DNA of 13,316 nucleotides from Betaproteobacteria bacterium (GTDB lineage: Bacteria > Pseudomonadota > Gammaproteobacteria > Burkholderiales > Burkholderiaceae_C). The position numbers and the translations under genes were made by a program. Below the pieces are notes generated by a model. That model worked only from the letters and a program-made list of their open reading frames with translations, was not told the origin of the DNA and searched no databases. Location: positions 1-13,316 of the forward strand of contig JANXLW010000102.1 in NCBI GenBank assembly GCA_025354965.1, written 5' to 3'. Shown here piece after piece: positions 1-7,140 of this stretch (its first letter is position 1; each line of letters begins with the position of its first letter).

Positions 1-13
1 CTCTGGAAAACGC

Positions 14-1963
14 ATGATTACGGTAAGAGAAGTCACGCTGCGGCGTGGCGTGAAGGTGCTGCTCGACGGCGCCTCGGTCACCATGAACCCTGGTGAAAAA
101 GTCGGCCTGGTCGGGCGCAATGGCGCCGGCAAATCTACGCTGTTTGCACTGCTCAACGGATCGCTGCATGAAGACGCAGGGGAGTATTTCATTCCGACCC
201 AATGGCGCATGGGCCAGGTGGCGCAGGACATGCCCGAGACCGAGCAAAGTGCCACCGACTTTGTGGTGGATGGCGACACCACCTTGCTGGCAGCACAACA
301 AGAGGTCACCGCGTCCGAGAGTACCGACGACTATGACCGCATGGCCCACGCCTACATGGCTTTGCAGGACGCTGGTGCCCACGACGCACCGGCCCGCGCC
401 CAGGCATTGATACTGGGACTGGGGTTCAAGACCACCGAACTCACCAACCCGGTCATCAGCTTTTCGGGCGGCTGGCGCATGCGGCTGCAATTGGCCCGTG
501 CCCTGATGTGTCCGTCCGACCTGCTGCTACTGGACGAGCCCACCAACCACCTGGATCTGGACGCGCTGGTGTGGATTGAGTCATGGCTCAGGCGCTATGA
601 AGGGACCATGATCGTCATCAGCCACGACCGTGAATTTCTGGATGCGGTGACCGACGTCACCCTGCACATCGATGCGGCAAAGCTGGTGCGCTACGGCGGC
701 AACTACAGCAAGTTTGAAGACATGCGCGCCGAGCAAATGACGTTGCAGCAAAACGCTTTTGCCAAACAGCAGGACAAGATTGCGCACCTGCAAAAGTTCA
801 TTGCCCGCTTCAAGGCCAAGGCCAGCAAGGCCAAGCAAGCGCAAAGCCGGGTCAAGGCACTGGACCGCATGGAGAAAATCGCGCCGCTGCTGTCGGAGGC
901 CGACTTCACTTTTGAATTCAAGGAGCCCGCCAACCTGCCCAACCCCATGCTGTCAATGTCGGGCGTGAGCTTTGGCTACCCGGCGCCGCCGGATGCCCCC
1001 GAAGGCACGCCACCCACCGTCATTGTGAACAAGGTGAGTCGATCGGTGCTGGCAGGTCAGCGCATTGGCATTCTGGGTGCCAATGGGCAAGGCAAATCTA
1101 CGCTGGTCAAAACCGTGGCCCGCAGTTTGCAGGCGATTGACGGCGAGATCACCGAGGGCAAGGGTTTGAACATCGGCTACTTTGCCCAACAGGAACTCGA
1201 CGTCTTGCGCCCCAGTGACACACCGCTGGAACATATGATTCGCCTGGTCAAGGAGATGACCATCGCTGGAAAAATTGCCGGTCAGGCCACGCGTGAGCAA
1301 GACTTGCGCAGTTTCCTGGGCACTTTCAACTTCGGCGGCGACATGGTCAAGCAGGCGGTCGGCAGCATGAGTGGTGGTGAGAAGGCCCGCCTGGTGTTGT
1401 GCATGATTGTCTGGCAACGCCCCAACCTGCTGCTGCTGGACGAACCCACCAACCACCTGGACCTGGCAACCCGCGAGGCGCTCTCCATGGCACTCAATGA
1501 GTTTGAAGGCACGGTCATGCTTGTCAGCCACGACCGCGCCTTGCTGCGCGCGGTATGCGACGAGTTCTGGATGGTCTCGCGTGGTGGTGTATCCCCGTTT
1601 GACGGCGATCTGGACGATTACCAGCGCTACCTGCTGGACGAAGCCAAGCGCCAGCGCGAGGCCATCAAGGAAGCCAGCAGTGTGGCGGCGAAAGCCGAGC
1701 GCAAGGCTCAGGTCGCGGCGTCAGCGGCGCCAAAAATAAAGACCGTGTCAACCGGGCTGAAACGGCGGCTGGAAGAAGTCGAAGCGCGCATGGCGGTGCT
1801 CAACGGCGAGGGCGCGGCACTGGAAGCCCATCTTTGCAAATCCCCGCCCCCGGCAGAAATTGCGGAACTCGGGAAACGCCTGAAAACTGTCAACGATGAG
1901 CTGCAAAAACTGGAAGAACAGTGGCTGGCGGTATCGAGCGAAATTGAAGCGCTACCCGTCTGA
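14..1963 (+). CDS. yheS: ABC-F family ATPase, YheS type
   Basis: This is a 649-residue soluble protein with two ATP-binding cassettes and no membrane domain, the ABC-F layout. ABC-F proteins bind the ribosomal E site and act on stalled or slowed translation; YheS itself is less well characterised. Cassette 1 has Walker A GRNGAGKST (34-42), signature SGGWR (151-155) and Walker B LLLLDEP (170-176). Cassette 2 has Walker A GANGQGKST (355-363), signature MSGGEK (452-457) and Walker B LLLLDEP (472-478). A basic inter-domain linker (about 240-295, KAKASKAKQAQSR) fits the tRNA-contacting arm. A charged C-terminal segment (580-645) looks coiled-coil. The length and many stretches match E. coli YheS (637 aa) from memory. 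Cassette 2 carries a proline-rich insertion at about 322-335. The ATG at 14 is preceded by GGA at about 6 nt spacing. It converges on dctA 26 bp away. The assignment is firm at family level. Confidence 0.93.
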   Translation: MITVREVTLRRGVKVLLDGASVTMNPGEKVGLVGRNGAGKSTLFALLNGSLHEDAGEYFIPTQWRMGQVAQDMPETEQSATDFVVDGDTTLLAAQQEVTASESTDDYDRMAHAYMALQDAGAHDAPARAQALILGLGFKTTELTNPVISFSGGWRMRLQLARALMCPSDLLLLDEPTNHLDLDALVWIESWLRRYEGTMIVISHDREFLDAVTDVTLHIDAAKLVRYGGNYSKFEDMRAEQMTLQQNAFAKQQDKIAHLQKFIARFKAKASKAKQAQSRVKALDRMEKIAPLLSEADFTFEFKEPANLPNPMLSMSGVSFGYPAPPDAPEGTPPTVIVNKVSRSVLAGQRIGILGANGQGKSTLVKTVARSLQAIDGEITEGKGLNIGYFAQQELDVLRPSDTPLEHMIRLVKEMTIAGKIAGQATREQDLRSFLGTFNFGGDMVKQAVGSMSGGEKARLVLCMIVWQRPNLLLLDEPTNHLDLATREALSMALNEFEGTVMLVSHDRALLRAVCDEFWMVSRGGVSPFDGDLDDYQRYLLDEAKRQREAIKEASSVAAKAERKAQVAASAAPKIKTVSTGLKRRLEEVEARMAVLNGEGAALEAHLCKSPPPAEIAELGKRLKTVNDELQKLEEQWLAVSSEIEALPV

Positions 1964-1964
1964 G

Positions 1965-1980
1965 GACAGTTCCGACTGTT
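1965..1980. terminator. Weak hairpin between convergent yheS and dctA
   Basis: A perfect 5-bp inverted repeat, ACAGT (1966-1970) and ACTGT (1975-1979) around the loop TCCG, lies in the 26-bp gap between the two convergent stop codons. A flanking G-T pair may extend it. No uninterrupted T run follows on either strand, so it is at best a weak shared terminator. It could be chance. Confidence 0.22.
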
Positions 1981-1989
1981 AAAAATCTG

Positions 1990-3336
1990 CTACTTTTTGT
2001 CAACCGCCATGTGCGCCACCTGTTGATTCAGCAACTCCTCCGGCGCGTCGGCTTCGATCCAAGTCTCGTTGTTTAAACCGGCCTGCAGCCGCTTGTTGTC
2101 GAGTTCGCCGGTCCACTTGGCGACCACCAGGGTGGCGACTCCGTTGCCCACCAGGTTGGTCAGCGCCCGTGCTTCTGACATGAAGCGGTCGATACCCAGA
2201 ATCAGCGCCAGCCCGGCCACTGGCACCGTACCCACGGCGGATAGCGTCGCCGCCAGCACAATGAAACCGCTGCCCGTGATACCGGCCGCGCCCTTGGAGG
2301 TCAGCAGCAGCACGGCCAGCAAGGTGACCTCCTGCATCAGCGTCATTGGCGTATTGGTAGCCTGCGCAATAAAGACGGCCGCCATGGTCAGGTAGATCGA
2401 TGTGCCATCCAGGTTAAATGAATAACCGGTAGGAATCACCAGGCCAACGCAGGTTTTCCTGGCGCCCAGGTTCTCCATCTTTTCCATCATGCGCGGCAGC
2501 ACTGATTCAGAGGACGACGTACCCAGCACAATCAGCAACTCTTCCTTGATGTATTTGATAAATTTCCAGATACTGAAACCATGCAACCTGGAAATGGCGC
2601 CCAACACGACAAAAACGAAAATGAGACAAGTCAAATAAAACGTGCCCATCAACTTGCCAAGGGAAAACAGGGAACCGATACCGTACTTGCCAATGGTAAA
2701 AGCCATCGCACCAAAGGCACCGATAGGCGCCACTTTCATGATGATGCCGACGATGTCGAATAGCACGTGCGACATTTTTTCGATCAGATCAAACACCATG
2801 GTGCCGCGGCCACCGAATTTGTGCAAAGCAAAACCAAACAGCATCGCAAACAGCAATACCTGCAAGATCTCGCCCTTGGCAAAAGCATCGACCACCGAAG
2901 TGGGAATGATGTTCAGCAGAAAATCAACCGTGCCCACCATCTTGCCGGGCCCGGTGAAGGCGGCAATGCTCTTGGTATCGAGTGTTGCGACGTTGACATT
3001 CATGCCGGTGCCCGGCTCCACCAGATTGATGATCACCAGCCCTACCACCAGGGCCAGGGTGCTGACCACTTCAAAGTAGAGCAGAGCCAGGCCACCGGTT
3101 TTTCCCACTTTCTTCATGTCTTCCATGCCAGCAATGCCAATGACGACAGTGCAAAAAATGATCGGGGCAATGATCATCTTGATCAGCTTGATGAAGCCGT
3201 CGCCCAGCGGCTTCATGTCGGCGCCCAGTTGCGGGTAGAAGTGCCCTAGCAACACGCCAAGAATCACAGCCGTCACCACTTGGGCGTAGAGGGACTTGTA
3301 GATGGGGCGCCTTTCAGCCTGTTGGGGTGAGTTCAC
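1990..3336 (-). CDS. dctA: C4-dicarboxylate:cation symporter DctA
   Basis: The 448-residue protein is very hydrophobic and belongs to the DAACS/SLC1-type symporters, which import succinate, fumarate, malate and related C4-dicarboxylates with cations across the inner membrane. Family marks are the serine-rich re-entrant loop GTSSSESVLP (272-281), the substrate-site helix SFNLDGTSIY (306-315), SKGAAGITGSGF (347-358) and DRFMSEARALTNLVGNGVAT (383-402). The opening PIYKSLYAQVVTAVILGVLLGHFYP region matches the DctA N terminus. The length is slightly above E. coli DctA (428 aa), with the extra residues at the ends. The start is a GTG at 3336 with a GGA-type Shine-Dalgarno about 8 nt upstream; I see no better ATG. 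Other members of the superfamily move glutamate or aspartate, but the motif set favours DctA. No DctBD two-component genes are in the window, so its regulation is unknown. Confidence 0.92.
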   Translation of the reverse strand: MNSPQQAERRPIYKSLYAQVVTAVILGVLLGHFYPQLGADMKPLGDGFIKLIKMIIAPIIFCTVVIGIAGMEDMKKVGKTGGLALLYFEVVSTLALVVGLVIINLVEPGTGMNVNVATLDTKSIAAFTGPGKMVGTVDFLLNIIPTSVVDAFAKGEILQVLLFAMLFGFALHKFGGRGTMVFDLIEKMSHVLFDIVGIIMKVAPIGAFGAMAFTIGKYGIGSLFSLGKLMGTFYLTCLIFVFVVLGAISRLHGFSIWKFIKYIKEELLIVLGTSSSESVLPRMMEKMENLGARKTCVGLVIPTGYSFNLDGTSIYLTMAAVFIAQATNTPMTLMQEVTLLAVLLLTSKGAAGITGSGFIVLAATLSAVGTVPVAGLALILGIDRFMSEARALTNLVGNGVATLVVAKWTGELDNKRLQAGLNNETWIEADAPEELLNQQVAHMAVDKK

Positions 3337-3366
3337 AGCGTATTCCGGGTGCGTTGAGGAAGCAGC

Positions 3367-3395
3367 ACTCTAAACGCAAAACTTGTCACCGGCAA
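3367..3395 (-). promoter_or_regulatory. Candidate sigma70 promoter for dctA
   Basis: On the minus strand, TTGCCG (3390-3395) and TAGAGT (3367-3372) are separated by exactly 17 bp. Each matches four of six consensus bases. A transcript would begin near 3360 and give a short leader of about 25 nt before the GTG at 3336. The position is right, but the boxes are only moderate and no experiment supports them. Confidence 0.3.
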
Positions 3396-3418
3396 TCATG
3401 GAAAACCACAATACCGCC

Positions 3419-3452
3419 AAGAAAAGCGGGCACGCCGGGAGTGCTCCTGTGC
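3419..3452 (-). terminator. Possible weak terminator after the PHB-region gene run
   Basis: Just past the stop of the three-unit protein gene, the minus strand has a GC-rich stretch. Its GCAC/GTGC pairing enclosing a GGAG/CTCC pair could fold. A T-rich run, CTTTTCTT, follows. The stem is short and imperfect, so this is a weak intrinsic-terminator candidate. It is positioned where the long leftward transcript would be expected to end, before dctA. Confidence 0.22.
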
Positions 3453-3457
3453 GGCCG

Positions 3458-5035
3458 CTACTTGTGGGTAAACCCGGTGAACTGATATACCAGCGCCAGA
3501 CCCGCCACGTTGGCCCTGAAGTCACCCTTGAGAGCAGTAACTCGCCCGCCACTGGCCAGCAGCGACAGCGCGTTCGACAGGCGATAACCGAGAGCGACGT
3601 TGCCTTGGCCCACCAAGCCACCACCCACCGCCAGTCCGCCGCCGCCAGCGGCGCCCAATAAGGCCTCAGCCTCGACAAACCAGCGCTGAGACAAGCCTTG
3701 TTGCAGGCCCACGCCCACTTGACCCGTCATGTAGGCACCGGCATCGCCGGCGTAGGCGGCCAGGCCCTGACCCGTCACGAACCAATTGGGTGACACAAAG
3801 TAATCAAGCTGGACACCCAGATTGCTGACCGACTGGTCGACCGAACGATTGCGCCACGCAGGAGCGGCCTTGAAGTATGTCTGGTTGACCACCCGCGCAC
3901 GCAGCTTGGTGGCGTCAAAATCGCTCAGGGCAGACCAGGATACCGCTGGTTCAGACACGCCGGGCAAGCCAAACCGATAGTTCAGTTTGACGCCCAGACT
4001 ACTCGCAGTGAAGCTTCTGGATGGCGCGCGAACTTCGCCAAGCGATAACTCCAGCGCCATACGCGAGCTTAGTTTTTGACTCACTGAAATGCCAGTGTCC
4101 AGCAACAAGCCGCCGCCGGTGTCGACACCACCTCCCCCGGCCGGGCCAGCCGCCGCGTGCAATTTGACTGCCGTGCTGTGTGACAGCGCAAAGCGGTAGC
4201 CGCCGCCCGCCAGAATTTGCATATAGCCATTGCTTTGGCCTCCCATGGCGCCCTCGGACTCCAGCTTCAAAAACCAGTGTTGATCCAGGTAGGACAACCA
4301 TTCGACACCCAGCAATTGCATGCTGCTGTGTTGCGCCAGTCCGTCGTCGCGCAACACCGAAGATGGAATCTTGTAAGTGCGCGTCACCAACGCAAATTCT
4401 GTGCTCCGGGTCGGCACAGCCGCATCTCCCCCACCGGTGTTGCCGGCGGCGGGCAAGGCAGCCGTCCACGCCGGGTTCAAGAGACTGAAAAACGGATACT
4501 CGTACTGAAGGTAGGGCTGCGTACTTTGGATGACTCCGGATGGAAACTGCACGTGGCTGACACCAAAGCCGAAATTGCCGTAGCGCCCGCTCTCGTAGCT
4601 CAGACCCACATCACCGCGCAGCATCAAGCCGCCGCCCGACAGCGTGTAGCCGCCACGCCCGCCGCCGGCACCGACAAACAGTCCGGCCCGCGCCAGCCAG
4701 TTCGGGCTCAGGCGCTGGCGGGCTTCGCCGACCAGACCGAGCGTAATGAAGCCGCCACGCTCACCGCGCACCGCGCCGTAAGTGCCCACGCCCAAGCGCA
4801 AGCTGTCGTTCACATCAAACAGCAAGTCAAGGCCCAGCAGCCCCATCTTTTCGCCGCCAGGCAGTTCGACGCTTTCGGTGGTTGCACGCCAGAGCGTCGG
4901 GGTTGGCACCAAGTCGGGCGCCGACTCGCCGCTGCCGTCTGCTTGGGCGACCAGAGGTGCATACAGCGCGGCACAGCAACCGGCAATAACCAGATACCGA
5001 AAACGGGTGTTGCCGCCCAGGCAAATCCTCATCAT
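3458..5035 (-). CDS. Exported glycine-rich three-unit protein, probable outer-membrane beta-barrel, unknown function
   Basis: I do not recognise a named family. The 525-residue product opens with a basic segment, a hydrophobic stretch (15-30) and AQA|DG, so a signal-peptidase I site near residue 32 is likely. An IAGC at 17-20 resembles a lipobox, but the hydrophobic stretch before it is too short. The mature part consists of three similar units starting near residues 66, 241 and 404. Each has alternating polar/hydrophobic strands, a central glycine run (GAGGGRGG at 122, GPAGGGG at 297, GAAGGGG at 461) followed by GGGL, and an aromatic closing strand (LQYEYPF, LNYRFG, LVYQFTG). Short amphipathic strands with turns and aromatic ends suggest an outer-membrane barrel. 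The last residues (GFTHK) do not end in the usual terminal Phe. Its ATG overlaps the phaB stop by 4 bp (ATGA), indicating translational coupling. The gene is confident; its fold and role are inferred. Confidence 0.82.
   Translation of the reverse strand: MMRICLGGNTRFRYLVIAGCCAALYAPLVAQADGSGESAPDLVPTPTLWRATTESVELPGGEKMGLLGLDLLFDVNDSLRLGVGTYGAVRGERGGFITLGLVGEARQRLSPNWLARAGLFVGAGGGRGGYTLSGGGLMLRGDVGLSYESGRYGNFGFGVSHVQFPSGVIQSTQPYLQYEYPFFSLLNPAWTAALPAAGNTGGGDAAVPTRSTEFALVTRTYKIPSSVLRDDGLAQHSSMQLLGVEWLSYLDQHWFLKLESEGAMGGQSNGYMQILAGGGYRFALSHSTAVKLHAAAGPAGGGGVDTGGGLLLDTGISVSQKLSSRMALELSLGEVRAPSRSFTASSLGVKLNYRFGLPGVSEPAVSWSALSDFDATKLRARVVNQTYFKAAPAWRNRSVDQSVSNLGVQLDYFVSPNWFVTGQGLAAYAGDAGAYMTGQVGVGLQQGLSQRWFVEAEALLGAAGGGGLAVGGGLVGQGNVALGYRLSNALSLLASGGRVTALKGDFRANVAGLALVYQFTGFTHK
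3476..4840 (-). repeat. Three tandem protein-level repeat units
   Basis: Within the exported protein, unit 1 (residues about 66-182), unit 2 (about 241-356) and unit 3 (about 404-520) align by eye over their whole length. Shared landmarks in order are an LLG(L/V)- or NLGV-type first strand, a (P/D)-x-W-hydrophobic strand, the glycine run with GGGL(L/M/V), a G-(D/I/N)-V-(G/S/A) strand, and a closing strand with Y at position one or two. The first strands are offset by about 175 and 164 residues. The similarity is at protein level only; the DNA has diverged, so the duplication is old. Confidence 0.7.
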
Positions 5036-5769
5036 CCCATGTGCAAGCCGCCGTTCACCGAGAAATCGGCGCCGGTCGAATAACTGCCTTCGTCAGAGGC
5101 CAGCCAGGCAATGATGGAGGCAATTTCGCTGGGTTCACCCAGACGCTTGACCGGCACGGTGGCCACGATCTTGTCAAGTACGTCCTGGCGGATCGCCTTC
5201 ACCATATCGGTGCCGATGTAGCCCGGACTGACCGTGTTGACGGTAACGCCTTTGCTGGCCAATTCTTGCGCCAGCGCCATGGTAAAGCCGTGCATACCAG
5301 CCTTGGCAGCAGAGTAGTTGGTCTGACCGGCCTGGCCTTTTGCGCCATTCACCGACGAAATATTGACAATACGACCCCAGCCCTTTTGCACCATATCGGC
5401 CACCACCTGTTTGGTGACATTGAACATGGAGTTCAGGTTGGTTTCGATCACAGCGTCCCAGTCTTCACGCGACATTTTGATGAACATGCGATCGCGCGTG
5501 ATGCCGGCGTTGTTGACCAACAAATCAACGCTTCCATGCTCGGCCTTGGTCTTGGTAAAGGCTTCCACGGTGGAATCCCAGTCTCCAACATTGCCTACCG
5601 AAGCGTAGAAAGTGAAGCCAAGTGCCGTCTGCTCGGCCAGCCACTTGGCGTGGTCACGGGTCGGACCGCAACCGGCAATGACCTTGAAACCTTCCTTGTG
5701 CAAGCGCTGGCAAATGGCAGTACCGATGCCCCCCATACCGCCGGTGACGTATGCGACTTTCTGACTCAT
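5032..5769 (-). CDS. phaB: Acetoacetyl-CoA reductase PhaB
   Basis: PhaB is an NADPH-dependent short-chain dehydrogenase that reduces acetoacetyl-CoA to (R)-3-hydroxybutyryl-CoA, the second step of PHB synthesis, in the cytoplasm. The 245-residue protein has the nucleotide motif TGGMGGIG (9-16), NNAG (86-89), and the catalytic set S139, Y152 and K156 in ISS and YSAAK. The GCGPTRDH segment after the second strand resembles the PhaB NADPH-phosphate region. I chose the ATG at 5769 over an in-frame upstream start at 5820 because AGGAG (5777-5781) lies 7 nt before it and the protein then begins MSQKVAYVTGG, as the family does. FabG is the main alternative, but the neighbours and the GCGP segment favour PhaB. 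A 135-bp gap separates it from the gene upstream, so it may have its own promoter. Its TGA overlaps the next ATG. Confidence 0.95.
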   Translation of the reverse strand: MSQKVAYVTGGMGGIGTAICQRLHKEGFKVIAGCGPTRDHAKWLAEQTALGFTFYASVGNVGDWDSTVEAFTKTKAEHGSVDLLVNNAGITRDRMFIKMSREDWDAVIETNLNSMFNVTKQVVADMVQKGWGRIVNISSVNGAKGQAGQTNYSAAKAGMHGFTMALAQELASKGVTVNTVSPGYIGTDMVKAIRQDVLDKIVATVPVKRLGEPSEIASIIAWLASDEGSYSTGADFSVNGGLHMG

Positions 5770-5809
5770 TGTTTTACTCCTGTAGTGACGATTGATTAAG
5801 CGAGACCGC

Positions 5810-5843
5810 ACTATAGCCACTTATTGTGGCCCCCGCATTGCGG
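5810..5843 (-). promoter_or_regulatory. Upstream region of phaB with two dyads and a possible -10 box
   Basis: The 135-bp gap before phaB (5770-5904) holds two perfect inverted repeats close together. One is GCCAC-ttatt-GTGGC (5816-5830); the other is CCGCA-t-TGCGG (5833-5843). A minus-strand TATAGT (5810-5815) abuts the first dyad and could be a -10 box with a start near 5803. I see no good -35 hexamer at 16-18 bp. This could be an activator- or repressor-controlled promoter, or a processing or attenuation hairpin in a longer transcript. Confidence 0.3.
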
Positions 5844-5904
5844 AAAACACTGACACTGACCCACAAATTGCTACTGGCTGTGTGCAGCGGTCGACTTGAA
5901 AAGT

Positions 5905-7095
5905 TCACCGCAATACAGGTCGGGTTGCGGGCTTGGCGAGCGCCGACTTCCAGTCGCGAAAGACATCTAGATCGAAACCATCCGGATAAAACAGAAGGCC
6001 GGGTTTATGACCTTTGGTGTCGGTGACACCGTACTGCCAGATGAATTCCTTGGTCTTTCGGTCAATCACCATGACGCGGTCGCGCAGATCATCGACAACA
6101 AATATGTCGCCGGTGTCGGGTAACTCGCGGGCAATACTGGAATGATCCAGCATTTTCTCGCCGTCCTTGACAAAATATTCCCAGCTTATTTTGCGGCTGA
6201 CCGGTTCAAAGATGACGATGCGCCCGGGTTTCCAGAAGTCGGCCACGATCACCTGCTTGCCATCGACCGTCATGAAGGCGTCCGACGGGTAGCGAATGTT
6301 GGGCGCTTTCACGCTCCACAACAACTTGCCTTGACGCGTGATGCGTGAAATCCACGAGCCGGAAATTTCTGTCACCAGGATGTCGCCATTTTCCAGTGGC
6401 GTGGCGCCGTTCGGGTGTGCCAGTTGATGGGGTGGCTTGTGCCGGCACTTGCCAGGTTTGCCCCATTGGGTGGCGATACTGTTGTCCTTCGGGTCAATGA
6501 TCAGAATGCGGCAATTGCGAATATCGGCTGTAATCACCTTGCCGTCGGCCAACAGGTGCGCGTCGTCGGGATAATTCAAGAAGCCGGGCGCCTTACCGCG
6601 GAAGTCGGGCGTGCCGTAGGTCCAGGTCAGGGCCTTCTGTTCGTAATCCACAATGTGGATATCAAAGTTATCTTCCTCGCTCACTGCCAGCCGTTTGCCG
6701 TCGGGGGAAAAGTTCACGTCCTCATTGCCCCGATAAATTTTCAAGCCGGGTGAAACAAACTCCCAAATGATGTTTTTGTTGGGTGCGATCTCGATCAGGC
6801 GGTTGTTGCGACGGTCGGCAATGACCACCGGATACGGCAGCGGTTTACCCCAGGAAGGCACCGGGTTCTTGCGACTACCGGTCAACGGTGGAATGGGTGG
6901 CAAAGTGACGCCACTGGAGACAATGCCGGCACCAGTCATTTCCTCTGTCACGGTAACTTCCACGCCAGGTGCCTTGGGCTTGCCCGGCCGAGCGGCGGCT
7001 TGAGCGAAGGCCGGGGTGGCCATCACGCTGATGGCCAGCAACAGCGCGACGCGTAACGCGCGCACTGCCAAAACTCGTTGCGGGTGTTGCTGCAT
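5905..7095 (-). CDS. Exported beta-propeller repeat protein, unknown function
   Basis: The product is a 396-residue predicted periplasmic or secreted protein. A basic N terminus and hydrophobic stretch (16-25) lead to AFA|QA near residue 31, a good signal-peptidase I site. After a proline-rich linker (34-80) come about six blade-like repeats from about residue 88 to 375. They have the pattern hydrophobic strand, D-x-x-N/D-x-R, (I/V)xxxDxxxx, xIxWxY/F. Examples are ADRRNNRLIEI, TADIRNCRILIIDP and VVDDLRDRVMVIDR, each followed by a W/Y-containing strand. This is the NHL/PQQ-like propeller style, but I see no complete PQQ-enzyme or arylsulfotransferase active site. C195 and C217 could form a disulfide. 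I chose ATG 7095, with GGAAG 5 nt upstream, over an in-frame TTG at 7107. It lies 45 bp after the carbonic-anhydrase-like gene on the same strand, between phaA and phaB. A sensor, scaffold or enzyme role cannot be decided here. Confidence 0.85.
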   Translation of the reverse strand: MQQHPQRVLAVRALRVALLLAISVMATPAFAQAAARPGKPKAPGVEVTVTEEMTGAGIVSSGVTLPPIPPLTGSRKNPVPSWGKPLPYPVVIADRRNNRLIEIAPNKNIIWEFVSPGLKIYRGNEDVNFSPDGKRLAVSEEDNFDIHIVDYEQKALTWTYGTPDFRGKAPGFLNYPDDAHLLADGKVITADIRNCRILIIDPKDNSIATQWGKPGKCRHKPPHQLAHPNGATPLENGDILVTEISGSWISRITRQGKLLWSVKAPNIRYPSDAFMTVDGKQVIVADFWKPGRIVIFEPVSRKISWEYFVKDGEKMLDHSSIARELPDTGDIFVVDDLRDRVMVIDRKTKEFIWQYGVTDTKGHKPGLLFYPDGFDLDVFRDWKSALAKPATRPVLR

Positions 7096-7140
7096 ATATT
7101 CTTCCAAAATTAATTTATGGCGCTGCGATGCGCGTAAAAG

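Noticed and set aside
1965..1980. Strong bidirectional intrinsic terminator between yheS and dctA
   Set aside because: The stem is only 5 bp and no T run follows the hairpin on either strand. It is listed only as a weak hairpin.
3476..4840. DNA-level tandem repeat or recent duplication in the three-unit gene
   Set aside because: The resemblance between units is seen only in the protein. The DNA of the units differs too much to be a recent or recombining repeat.
4217..5083. Plus-strand open frame of 288 codons opposite the three-unit protein gene
   Set aside because: Antisense shadow. The minus-strand frame has a signal peptide, internal repeats and a coupled start, while this frame has a low-complexity Ala/Gln/Arg composition.
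5041..5799. Plus-strand open frame of 252 codons opposite phaB
   Set aside because: Antisense shadow of a gene with an intact Ser-Tyr-Lys set. It has no ribosome site or domain of its own.
5770..5820. Longer N terminus for PhaB from a start at 5820
   Set aside because: It adds 17 residues not found in PhaB proteins and ignores the AGGAG placed 7 nt before the ATG at 5769.
7096..7107. In-frame TTG start giving four more residues to the beta-propeller protein
   Set aside because: The ATG at 7095 has GGAAG 5 nt upstream, and that site would lie inside the coding region if the TTG were used.
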